Assembly: GCA_964057225.1 (NCBI GenBank)
Contig: OZ059900.1
Coordinates: 3,358,501 to 3,422,500 of the forward strand
DNA length: 64,000 bases
Direction: 5' to 3'
DNA from: Auanema rhodensis
Lineage: Eukaryota; Nematoda; Chromadorea; Rhabditida; Rhabditidae
Under the pieces are notes generated by a model. It did no database searches, had not been told where the DNA came from, and worked only from the letters and a program-made list of their open reading frames with translations. Each line of letters begins with the position of its first letter. Positions within the stretch are counted from its first letter, which is position 1. Position numbers and translations under genes: made by a program. Of the stretch, positions 39,083 through 51,449 are shown in pieces.

Positions 39083-40608
39083 GATTTTGTGCATTGTATG
39101 TTTGATTCTCAAATCTTAACGAATATGATCAAAATTTACAAGTATTACAGATTTTGTACCAAAAATCGGTGAGTATATGGTGTTAAAGGCATAAAAACGA
39201 CCATACTTAGTGTAGTAATGCTACTTGAGCGAAAATCAGTATTTAAATATCACTAGCGTTTAATTGATGACTTTTGTTGTTATAGACAGTAAAACTATGC
39301 TTTTGATCATATATATGAGCGATTTAGCCCAATTGGACTCAAAACTCGGAAAATTCAAAAATTCTTTCTATTTTCGACCTTTTTTGATCAAAATAAATAA
39401 ATATCAGTGCAAACTCATAAAAATAGACTTATTTCGTGTATTATGTGTTTGATTCTCGAATCTTAACGAATATGATCAAAATTTACAAGTATTACAGATT
39501 TTGTACCAAAAATCGGTGAGTATATGGTGTTAAAGGCATAAAAACGACCATACTTAGTGTAGTAATGCTATTTGAGCGAAAATCAGTATTTAAACATCAC
39601 TAGCGTTTAATTAATGACTTTTGTTGTTATAGACAATAAAACTATGTTTTTGATCATATATATGAGCGATTTAGCCCAATTGGACTCAAAACTCGGAAAA
39701 TTCAAAAATTCTTTCTATTTTCGACCTTTTTTGATCAAAATGAATAAATATCAGTGCAAACTCATAAAAATAGACTTATTTCGTGTATTATGTGTTTGAT
39801 TCTCGAATCTTAACGAATATGATCAAAATTTACAAGTATTACAGATTTTGTACCAAAAATCGGTGAGTATATGGTGTTAGAGGCATAAAAACGACCATAC
39901 TTAGTGTAGTAATGCTATTTGAGTGAAATTCAGTGATTTAAACATTATTAGTGTATATTTGAAGACTTTTGTTATCATAGACAATAAAACTATGCTTCTG
40001 ATCATATATATGAGCGGTTTAGCCCAATTGGGCTCAAAACTCGGAAATTTCAAAAATTCTTTCTATTTTCGACCTTTTTTGATCAAAATGAATAAATATC
40101 AGTGCAAACTCATAAAAATAGACTTATTTTGTGTATTATGTGTTCGTTTCTCGAATCTTAACGAATATGATCAAAATTTACAAGTATTACAGATTTTGTA
40201 CCAAAAATCGGTGAGTATATGGTGTTAAAGGCATAAAAACGACCATACTTAGTGTAGTAATGCTACTTGAGCGAAAATCAGTATTTAAATATCACTAGCG
40301 TTTAATTGATGACTTTTGTTGTTATAGACAGTAAAACTATGTTTTTGATCATATATATGAGCGATTTAGCCCAATTGGACTCAAAACTCGGAAATTTCAA
40401 AAATTCTTTCTATTTTCGACCTTTTTTGATCAAAATGAATAAATATCAGTGCAAACTCATAAAAATAGACTGATTTTGTTTATTGTGTGTTTGATTTTTG
40501 AATCTTAACAAATATGATCAAAATTTACGAGTATTACAGATTTTGTACCAAAAATCGGTGAGTATATGGTGTTAAAGGCATAAAAACGACCATACTTAGT
40601 GTAGTAAT
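38828..40608 (+). repeat. Block repeated from 29100-30880 at +9,728 bp (copy 2)
   Basis: This is the partner of 29100-30880. It carries the GTGCATTG marker near 39088, AAAATAAATAAATATC near 39392, and the GTGTTCGTTTCTCG monomer near 40140. Immediately after it, 40610-40770 matches 24980-25140, including the rare ATTGAAGACTTTTGTTGTT and ACAATAGAACTATG, at an offset of 15,632 bp. That is a third source region within a few kilobases. Confidence 0.8.
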
Positions 40609-40840
40609 GCTATTTGAGCGAAATTCAGTATTAAAACATCACTAGCGTTTAATTGAAGACTTTTGTTGTTATAGACAATAGAACTATGCTTTTGATCATA
40701 TATATGAGCGATTTAGCCAAATTGGACTCAAAACTCGGAAATTTCAAAAATTCTTTCTATTTTCGACCTTTTTTGATCAAAATGAATAAATATCAGTGCA
40801 AACTTGTAAAAATAGACTTATTTCGTGTATTATGTGTTTG

Positions 40841-41540
40841 ATTCTCAAATCTTAACGAATATGATCGAAATTTACAAGTATTACAGATTTTGTACCAAAA
40901 ATCGGTGAGTATATGGTGTTAAAGGCATAAAAACGACCATACTTAGTGTAGTAATGCTATTTGAGTGAAATTCAGTGATTTAATCATTACTAGTGTATAT
41001 TTGAAGACTTTTGTTATCATAGACAGTAAAACTATGCGTTTGATCATATATATGAGCGATTTAGCCCAATTGGACTCAAAACTCGGAAAATTCAAAAATT
41101 CTTTCTATTTTCGACCTTTTTTGATCAAAATGAATAAATATCAGTGCAAACTCGTGAAAATAAACTCATTTCGTGTATTGTGTGTTTGATTCTCGAATCT
41201 TAACGAATATGATCGAAATTTACGAGTATCACAGATTTTGTACCAAAAATCGGTGAGTATATGGTGTTGAAGGTATAAAAACGACCATACTTAGTGTAGT
41301 AATGCTATTTGAGCGAAATTCAGTGATTTAAACATCATTAGTGTTCAATCAATGACTTTTGTTGTCATAGACAATACATCTATGCTTCTGATCATATATA
41401 TGAGCGATTTAGCCAAATTAGACTCAAAACTCGAAAATTTCAAAAAATCTTTCTATTTTCGACCTTTTTTGATCAAAATGAATAAATATCAGTGCAAACT
41501 TGTAAAAATAGACTTATTTCGTGTATTATGTGTTTGATTC
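40841..41540 (+). repeat. Divergent monomer patch
   Basis: Two consecutive monomers here carry many substitutions not seen, or hardly seen, elsewhere in the window. Examples are TATGATCGAAATTTAC (twice), TTTAATCATTACTAG, CTATGCGTTTGATC, CTCGTGAAAATAAACTCAT, GTGTTGAAGGTATAAAAAC, GTGTTCAATCAATGAC, ACAATACATCTATG and CTCGAAAATTTCAAAAAATC. The unit length is unchanged. This looks like a remnant that has escaped recent homogenisation. Confidence 0.75.
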
Positions 41541-41880
41541 TCGAATCTTAACGAATATGATCAAAATTTACAAGTATTACAGATTTTGTACCAAAAATCG
41601 GTGAGTATATGGTGTTAAAGGCATAAAAACGACCATACTTAGTGTAGTAATGCTATTTGAGCGAAAATCAGTATTTAAACATCACTAGCGTTTAATTGAT
41701 GATTTTTGTTGTCATAGACAATAAAACTATGCTTCTGATCATATATATGAGCGATTTAGCCAAATTAGACTCAAAACTCGGAAATTTCAAAAATTCTTTC
41801 TATTTTCGACCTTTTTTGATCAAAATGAATATATATCAGTGCAAGCTCATAAAAATAGACTGATTTTGTGTATTGTATGT

Positions 41881-44800
41881 TTGATTCTCGAATCTTAACG
41901 AATATGATCAAAATTTACGAGTATTACAGATTTTGTACCAAAAATCGGTGAGTATATGGTGTTAAAGGCATAAAAACGACCATACTTAGTGTAGTAAAGC
42001 TATTTGAGTGAAATTCAGTGATTTACACATTATTAGTGTATATTTGAAGACTTTTGTTATCATAGACAGTAAAACTATGCTTTTGATCATATATATGAGC
42101 GATTTAGCCCAATTGGACTCAAAACTCGGAAAATTCAAAAATTCTTTCTATTTTCGACCTTTTTTGATCAAAATGAATAAATATCAGCGCAAACTCATAA
42201 AAATAGACTTATTTCGTGTATTATGTGTTTGATTCTCGAATCTTAACGAATATGATCAAAATTTACAAGTATTACAGATTTTGTACCAAAAATCGGTGAG
42301 TATATGGTGTTAAAGGCATAAAAACGACCATACTTAGTGTAGTAATGCTATTTGAGCGAAATTTAGTGATTTAAACATCATTAGTGTTTAATTAATGACT
42401 TTTGTTGTCATAGACAATAAAACTATGCTTCTGATCATATATATGAGCGATTTAGCCAAATTAGACTCAAAACTCGTAAATTTCAAAAATTCTTTCTATT
42501 TTCGACCTTTTTTGATCAAAATGAATGTATATCAGTGCAAACTCATAAAAATAGACTAATTTTGTTTATTGTGTGTTTGATTTTCAAATCTTAACGAATA
42601 TGATCAAAATTTACGAGTATTACAGATTTTGTACCAAAAATCGGTGAGTATATGGTGTTAAAGGCATAAAAACGACCATACTTAGTGTAGTAAAGCTATT
42701 TGAGTGAAATTCAGTATTTAAACATCACTAGCGTTTAATTGATGACTTTTGTTGTCATAGACAGTAAAACTATGCTTTTGATCATATATATGAGCGATTT
42801 AGCCCAATTGGACTCAAAACTCGGAAAATTCAAAAATTCTTTCTATTTTCGACCTTTTTTGATCAAAATGAATAAATATCAGTGCAAACTCATAAAAATA
42901 GACTTATTTCGTGTATTATGTGTTTGATTCTCGAATCTTAACGAATATGATCAAAATTTACAAGTATTACAGATTTTGTACCAAAAATCGGTGAGTATAT
43001 GGTGTTAAAGGCATAAAAACGACCATACTTAGTGTAGTAATGCTATTTGAGCGAAAACCAGTATTTAAACATCACTAGCGTTTAATTGATGATTTTTGTT
43101 GTCATAGACAATAAAACTATGCTTCTGATCATATATATGAGCGATTTAGCCAAATTAGACTCAAAACTCGTAAATTTCAAAAATTCTTTCTATTTTCGAC
43201 CTTTTTTGATCAAAATGAATATATATCAGTGCAAGCTCATAAAAATAGACTGATTTTGTGTATTGTATGTTTGATTCTCGAATCTTAACGAATATGATCA
43301 AAATTTACGAGTATTACAGATTTTGTACCAAAAATCGGTGAGTATATGGTGTTAAAGGCATAAAAACGACCATACTTAGTGTAGTAAAGCTATTTGAGTG
43401 AAATTCAGTGATTTACACATTATTAGTGTATATTTGAAGACTTTTGTTGTCATAGACAATAAAACTATGCTTTTGATCATATATATGAGCGATTTAGCCA
43501 AATTAGACTCAAAACTCGGAAATTTCAAAAATTCTTTCTATTTTCGACCTTTTTTGATCAAAATGAATAAATATCAGTGCAAACTCGTAAAAATAAACTT
43601 ATTTCGTGTATTGTGTGTTTGATTCTCGAATCTCACCGAATATGATCAAAATTTACGAGTATCACAGATTTTGTACCAAAAATCGGTGAGTATATGGTGT
43701 TAAAGGCATAAAAACGACCATACTTAGTGTAGTAATGCTATTTGAGTGAAATTCAGTATTTAAACATCACTAGCGTTTAATTGATGACTTTTGTTGTTAT
43801 AGACAATAAAACTATGCTTTTGATCATATATATGAGCGATTTAGCCAAATTGGACTCAAAACTCGGAAATTTCAAAAATTCTTTCTATTTTCGATCTTTT
43901 TTGATCAAAATGAATAAATATCAGTGCAAACTTGTAAAAATAGACTTATTTCGTGTATTATGTGTTTGATTCTCGAATCTTAACGAATATGATCAAAATT
44001 TACGAGTATTACAGATTTTGTACCAAAAATCGGTGAGTATATGGTGTTAAAGGCATAAAAACGACCATACTTAGTGTAGTAAAGCTATTTGAGTGAAATT
44101 CAGTGATTTACACATTATTAGTGTATATTTGAAGACTTTTGTTATCATAGACAGTAAAACTATGCTTTTGATCATATATATGAGCGATTTAGCCCAATTG
44201 GACTCAAAACTCGGAAAATTCAAAAATTCTTTCTATTTTCGACCTTTTTTGATCAAAATGAATAAATATCAGCGCAAACTCATAAAAATAGACTTATTTC
44301 GTGTATTATGTGTTTGATTCTCGAATCTTAACGAATATGATCAAAATTTACAAGTATTACAGATTTTGTACCAAAAATCGGTGAGTATATGGTGTTAAAG
44401 GCATAAAAACGACCATACTTAGTGTAGTAATGCTATTTGAGCGAAATTTAGTGATTTAAACATCATTAGTGTTTAATTAATGACTTTTGTTGTCATAGAC
44501 AATAAAACTATGCTTCTGATCATATATATGAGCGATTTAGCCAAATTAGACTCAAAACTCGTAAATTTCAAAAATTCTTTCTATTTTCGACCTTTTTTGA
44601 TCAAAATGAATGTATATCAGTGCAAACTCATAAAAATAGACTAATTTTGTTTATTGTGTGTTTGATTTTCAAATCTTAACGAATATGATCAAAATTTACG
44701 AGTATTACAGATTTTGTACCAAAAATCGGTGAGTATATGGTGTTAAAGGCATAAAAACGACCATACTTAGTGTAGTAAAGCTATTTGAGTGAAATTCAGT

Positions 44801-46783
44801 ATTTAAACATCACTAGCGTTTAATTGATGACTTTTGTTGTCATAGACAGTAAAACTATGCTTTTGATCATATATATGAGCGATTTAGCCCAATTGGACTC
44901 AAAACTCGGAAAATTCAAAAATTCTTTCTATTTTCGACCTTTTTTGATCAAAATGAATAAATATCAGTGCAAACTCATAAAAATAGACTTATTTCGTGTA
45001 TTATGTGTTTGATTCTCGAATCTTAACGAATATGATCAAAATTTACAAGTATTACAGATTTTGTACCAAAAATCGGTGAGTATATGGTGTTAAAGGCATA
45101 AAAACGACCATACTTAGTGTAGTAATGCTATTTGAGCGAAATTTAGTGATTTAAACATCATTAGTGTTTAATTAATGACTTTTGTTGTCATAGACAATAA
45201 AACTATGCTTCTGATCATATATATGAGCGATTTAGCCAAATTAGACTCAAAACTCGTAAATTTCAAAAATTCTTTCTATTTTCGACCTTTTTTGATCAAA
45301 ATGAATGTATATCAGTGCAAACTCATAAAAATAGACTAATTTTGTTTATTGTGTGTTTGATTTTCAAATCTTAACGAATATAATCAAAATTTACGAGTAT
45401 TACAGATTTTGTACCAAAAATCGGTGAGTATATGGTGTTAAAGGCATAAAAACGACCATACTTAGTGTAGTAAAGCTATTTGAGTGAAATTCAGTATTTA
45501 AACATCACTAGCGTTTAATTGATGACTTTTGTTGTCATAGACAGTAAAACTATGCTTTTGATCATATATATGAGCGATTTAGCCCAATTGGACTCAAAAC
45601 TCGGAAAATTCAAAAATTCTTTCTATTTTCGACCTTTTTTGATCAAAATGAATAAATATCAGTGCAAACTCATAAAAATAGACTTATTTCGTGTATTATG
45701 TGTTTGATTCTCGAATCTTAACGAATATGATCAAAATTTACAAGTATTACAGATTTTGTACCAAAAATCGGTGAGTATATGGTGTTAAAGGCATAAAAAC
45801 GACCATACTTAGTGTAGTAATGCTATTTGAGCGAAAATCAGTATTTAAACATCACTAGCGTTTAATTGATGATTTTTGTTGTCATAGACAATAAAACTAT
45901 GCTTCTGATCATATATATGAGCGATTTAGCCAAATTAGACTCAAAACTCGTAAATTTCAAAAATTCTTTCTATTTTCGACCTTTTTTGATCAAAATGAAT
46001 ATATATCAGTGCAAGCTCATAAAAATAGACTGATTTTGTGTATTGTATGTTTGATTCTCGAATCTTAACGAATATGATCAAAATTTACGAGTATTACAGA
46101 TTTTGTACCAAAAATCGGTGAGTATATGGTGTTAAAGGCATAAAAACGACCATACTTAGTGTAGTAAAGCTATTTGAGTGAAATTCAGTGATTTACACAT
46201 TATTAGTGTATATTTGAAGACTTTTGTTGTCATAGACAATAAAACTATGCTTTTGATCATATATATGAGCGATTTAGCCAAATTAGACTCAAAACTCGGA
46301 AATTTCAAAAATTCTTTCTATTTTCGACCTTTTTTGATCAAAATGAATAAATATCAGTGCAAACTCGTAAAAATAAACTTATTTCGTGTATTGTGTGTTT
46401 GATTCTCGAATCTCACCGAATATGATCAAAATTTACGAGTATCACAGATTTTGTACCAAAAATCGGTGAGTATATGGTGTTAAAGGCATAAAAACGACCA
46501 TACTTAGTGTAGTAATGCTATTTGAGTGAAATTCAGTATTTAAACATCACTAGCGTTTAATTGATGACTTTTGTTGTTATAGACAATAAAACTATGCTTT
46601 TGATCATATATATGAGCGATTTAGCCAAATTGGACTCAAAACTCGGAAATTTCAAAAATTCTTTCTATTTTCGATCTTTTTTGATCAAAATGAATAAATA
46701 TCAGTGCAAACTTGTAAAAATAGACTTATTTCGTGTATTATGTGTTTGATTCTCGAATCTTAACGAATATGATCAAAATTTAC
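41881..46783 (+). repeat. Nested higher-order repeats of 695, 2085 and 2780 bp
   Basis: Within these 4.9 kb the same monomers recur at several spacings. 41.99-43.05 kb matches 44.08-45.13 kb at 2085 bp (six monomers). 42.1-44.0 kb matches 44.9-46.78 kb at 2780 bp (eight monomers). 44.82 kb matches 45.52 kb at 695 bp (two monomers). 41881-43053 also matches 26595-27767 at 15,286 bp. Diagnostic variants are AGTAAAGCTATTTGAGTG, CAGCGCAAAC, TTTTCGATCTTTTTTG and GCGAAAACCAG (near 43051, private). Confidence 0.78.
43405..45461 (+). repeat. Block repeated at +17,371 bp (copy 2)
   Basis: This is the partner of 26034-28090 at constant offset. It also lies inside a local nest of 2085-bp and 2780-bp repeats (41.9-46.8 kb), so parts of it occur three or more times in the window. 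The shared CAGCGCAAACTC variant appears at 42184 and 44271, which are 2087 bp apart within reading error of the 2085-bp unit. Confidence 0.8.
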
Positions 46784-49700
46784 AAGTATTACAGATTTTG
46801 TACCAAAAATCGGTGAGTATATGGTGTTAAAGGCATAAAAACGACCATACTTAGTGTAGTAATGCTATTTGAGCGAAAATCAGTATTTAAAAATCACTAG
46901 CGTTTAATTGATGATTTTTGTTGTCATAGACAATAAAACTATGCTTCTGATCATATATATGAGCGATTTAGCCAAATTAGACTCAAAACTCGGAAATTTC
47001 AAAAATTCTTTCTATTTTCGACCTTTTTTGATCAAAATGAATATATATCAGTGCAAGCTCATAAAAATAGACTGATTTTGTGTATTGTATGTTTGATTCT
47101 CAAATCTTAACGAATATGATCAAAATTTACAAGTATTACAGATTTTGTACCAAAAATCGGTGAGTATATGGTGTTAAAGGCATAAAAACGACCATACTTA
47201 GTGTAGTAATGCTATTTCAGCGAAAATCAGTATTTAAACATCACTAGCGTTTAATTGATGATTTTTGTTGTCATAGACAATAAAACTATGCTTCTGATTA
47301 TATATATGAGCGATTTAGCCAAATTAGACTCAAAACTCGGAAAATTCAAAAATTCTTTCTATTTTCGACCTTTTTTGATCAAAATGAATAAATATCAGTG
47401 CAAACTTGTAAAAATAGACTTATTTCGTGTATTATGTGTTTGATTCTCGAATCTTAACGAATATGATCAAAATTTACAAGTATTACAGATTTTGTACCAA
47501 AAATCGGTGAGTATATGGTGTTAAAGGCAAAAAAACGACCATACTTAGTGTAGTAATGCTATTTGAGCGAAAATCAGTATTTAAACATCACTAGCGTTTA
47601 ATTGATGATTTTTGTTGTCATAGACAATAAAACTATGCTTCTGATCATATATATGAGCGATTTAGCCAAATTAGACTCAAAACTCGGAAATTTCAAAAAT
47701 TCTTTCTATTTTCGACCTTTTTTGATCAAAATGAATATATATCAGTGCGAGCTCATAAAAATAGACTGATTTTGTGTATTGTATGTTTGATTCTCAAATC
47801 TTAACGAATATGATCAAAATTTACGAGTATTACAGATTTTGTACCAAAAATCGGTGAGTATATGGTGTTAAAGGCATAAAAACGACCATACTTAGTGTAG
47901 TAAAGCTATTTGAGTGAAATTCAGTGATTTACACATCATTAGTGTATATTTGAAGACTTTTGTTATTATAGACAGTAAAACTATGCTTTTGATCATATAT
48001 ATGAGCGATTTAGCCCAATTGGACTCAAAACTCGGAAAATTCAAAAATTCTTTCTATTTTCGACCTTTTTTGATCAAAATGAATAAATATCAGTGCAAAC
48101 TCGTCAAAATAAACTTATTTCGTGTATTGTGTGTTTGATTCTCAAATCTTAACGAATATGATCAAAATTTACGAGTATTACAGATTTTGTACCAAAAATC
48201 GGTGAGTATATGGTGTTAAAGGCATAAAAACGACCATACTTAGTGTAGTAAAGCTATTTGAGTGAAATTCAGTGATTTACACATCATTAGTGTATATTTG
48301 AAGACTTTTGTTATTATAGACAATAAAACTATGCTTCTGATCATATATATGAGCGATTTAGCCCAATTGGACTCAAAACTCGGAAAATTCAAAAATTCTT
48401 TCTATTTTCGACCTTTTTTGATCAAAATCAATATATATCAGTGCAAGCTCATAAAAATAGACTGATTTTGTGTATTGTATGTTTGATTCTCAAATCTTAA
48501 CAAACATGATCAAAATTTACGAGTATTACAGATTTTGTACCAAAAATCGGTGAGTATATGGTGTTAAAGGCATAAAAACGACCATACTTAGTGTAGTAAT
48601 GCTATTTGAGCGAAATTCAGTGATTTACACATTATTAGTGTATATTTGAAGACTTTTGTTATCATAGACAGTAAAACTATGCTTTTGATCATATATATGA
48701 GCGATTTAGCCAAATTAGACTCAAAACTCGGAAATTTCAAAAATTCTTTCTATTTTCGACCTTTTTTGATCAAAATGAATAAATATCAGTGCAAACTCGT
48801 AAAAATAAACTTATTTCGTGTATTGTGTGTTTGATTCTCGAATCTCACCGAATATGATCAAAATTTACGAGTATCACAGATTTTGTACCAAAAATCGGTG
48901 AGTATATGGTGTTAAAGGCATAAAAACGACCATACTTAGTGTAGTAATGCTATTTGAGCGAAATTCAGTATTTAAACATCACTAGCGTTTAATTGATGAC
49001 TTTTGTTGTTATAGACAATAAAACTATGCTTTTGATCTTATATATGAGCGATTTAGCCAAATTAGACTCAAAACTCGGAAATTTCAAAAATTCTTTCTAT
49101 TTTCGACCTTTTTTGATCAAAATGAATAAATATCAGTGCAAACTCGTAAAAATAAACTTATTTCGTGTATTGTGTGTTTGATTCTCGAATCTCACCGAAT
49201 ATGATCAAAATTTACGAGTATCACAGATTTTGTACCAAAAATCGGTGAGTATATGGTGTTAAATTCATAAAAACGACCATACTTAGTGTAGTAATGCTAT
49301 TTGAGCGAAATTTAGTGATTTAAACATCATTAGTGTTTAATTAATGACTTTCGTTGTCATAGACAATAAAACTATGCTTCTGATCATATATATGAGCGAT
49401 TTAGCCAAATTAGACTCAAAACTCGTAAATTTCAAAAATTCTTTCTATTTTCGACCTTTTTTGATCAAAATCAATATATATCAGTGCAAGCTCATAAAAA
49501 TAGACTGATTTTGTGTATTGTATGTTTGATTCTCAAATCTTAACAAACATGATCAAAATTTACGAGTATTACAGATTTTGTACCAAAAATCGGTGAGTAT
49601 ATGGTGTTAAAGGCATAAAAACGACCATACTTAGTGTAGTAATGCTATTTGAGCGAAATTCAGTATTTAAACATCACTAGCGTTTAATTGATGACTTTTG

Positions 49701-51449
49701 TTGTCATAGACAATAAAACTATGCTTTTGATCATATATATGAGCGATTTAGCCAAATTAGACTCAAAACTCGGAAATTCCAAAAAATTCTTTCTATTTTC
49801 GACCTTTTTTGATCAAAATGAATAAATATCAGTGCAAACTCGTAAAAATAAACTTATTTCGTGTATTGTGTGTTTGATTCTCGAATCTCACCGAATATGA
49901 TCAAAATTTACGAGTATCACAGATTTTGTACCAAAAATCGGTGAGTATATGGTGTTAAAGGCATAAAAACGACCATACTTAGTGTAGTAATGCTATTTGA
50001 GTGAAATTCAGTGATTTACACATTATTAGTGTATATTTGAAGACTTTTGTTATCATAGACAGTAAAACTATGCTTTTGATCATATATATGAGCGATTTAG
50101 CCAAATTAGACTCAAAACTAGGAAATTTCAAAAATTCTTTCTATTTTCGACCTTTTTTGATCAAAATGAATAAATATCAGTGCAAACTCGTAAAAATAAA
50201 CTTATTTCGTGTATTGTGTGTTTGATTCTCGAATCTCACCGAATATGATCAAAATTTACGAGTATCACAGTTTTTGTACCAAAAATCGGTGAGTATATGG
50301 TGTTAAAGGCATAAAAACGACCATACTTAGTGTAGTAATGCTATTTGAGCGAAAATCAGTATTTAAACATCACTAGCGTTTAATTGATGACTTTTGTTGT
50401 CATAGACAATAAAACTATGCTTCTGATCATGTTTATGAGCGATTTAGCCAAATTAGACTCAAAACTCGGAAATTTCAAAAATTCTTTCTATTTTCGACCT
50501 TTTTTGATCAAAATGAATATATATCAGTGCAAGCTCATAAAAATAGACTGATTTTGTGTATTGTATGTTTGATTCTAAAATCTTAACGAATATGATCAAA
50601 ATTTACGAGTATTACAGATTTTGTACCAAAAATCGTTGAGTATATGGTGTTAAAGGCATAAAAACGACCATACTTAGTGTAGTAAAGCTATTTGAGTGAA
50701 ATTCAGTGATTTACACATTATTAGTGTATATTTGAAGACTTTTGTTATCATAGACAGTAAAACTATGCTTTTGATCATATATATGAGCGATTTAGCCAAA
50801 TTAGACTCAAAACTCGGAAATTTCAAAAATTCTTTCTATTTTCGACCTTTTTTGATCAAAATGAATATATATCAGTGCAAGCTCATAAAAATAGACTGAT
50901 TTTGTGTATTGTATGTTTGATTCTCAAATCTTAACGAATATGATCAAAATTTACGAGTATTACAGATTTTGTACCAAAAATCGGTGAGTATATGGTGTTA
51001 AAGGCATAAAAACGACCATACTTAGTGTAGTAAAGCTATTTGAGTGAAATTCAGTGATTTACACATCATTAGTGTATATTTGAAGACTTTTGTTATTATA
51101 GACAGTAAAACTATGCTTTTGATCATATATATGAGCGATTTAGCCCAATTGGACTCAAAACTCGGAAAATTCAAAAATTCTTTCTATTTTCGACCTTTTT
51201 TGATCAAAATGAATAAATATCAGTGCAAACTCATAAAAATAGACTTATTTTGTGTATTATGTGTTTGATTCTCGAATCTCACCGAATATGATCAAAATTT
51301 ACGAGTATCACAGATTTTGTACCAAAAATCGGTGAGTATATGGTGTTAAAAGCATAAAAACGACCATACTTAGTGTAGTAATGCTATTTGAGTGAAATTC
51401 AGTATTTAAACATCACTAGCGTTTAATTGATGACTTTTGTTGTTATAGA
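46784..51449 (+). repeat. Satellite monomers with a local trimer repeat (1043 bp)
   Basis: This is about 13 monomers of mixed type. A trimer-spaced repeat is marked by ATCAAAATCAATATATATC with TTAACAAACATGATC at 48421 and 49464 (1043 bp apart). Private changes include TTCTGATTATATATATG near 47295, GGCAAAAAAACGACC near 47527, TTTTGATCTTATATATG near 49031, GTTAAATTCATAAAAAC near 49258, a one-base insertion in GAAATTCCAAAAAATTC near 49776, and ATCATGTTTATGAGC near 50427, which breaks the 12-bp dyad. No gene is present. Confidence 0.85.
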
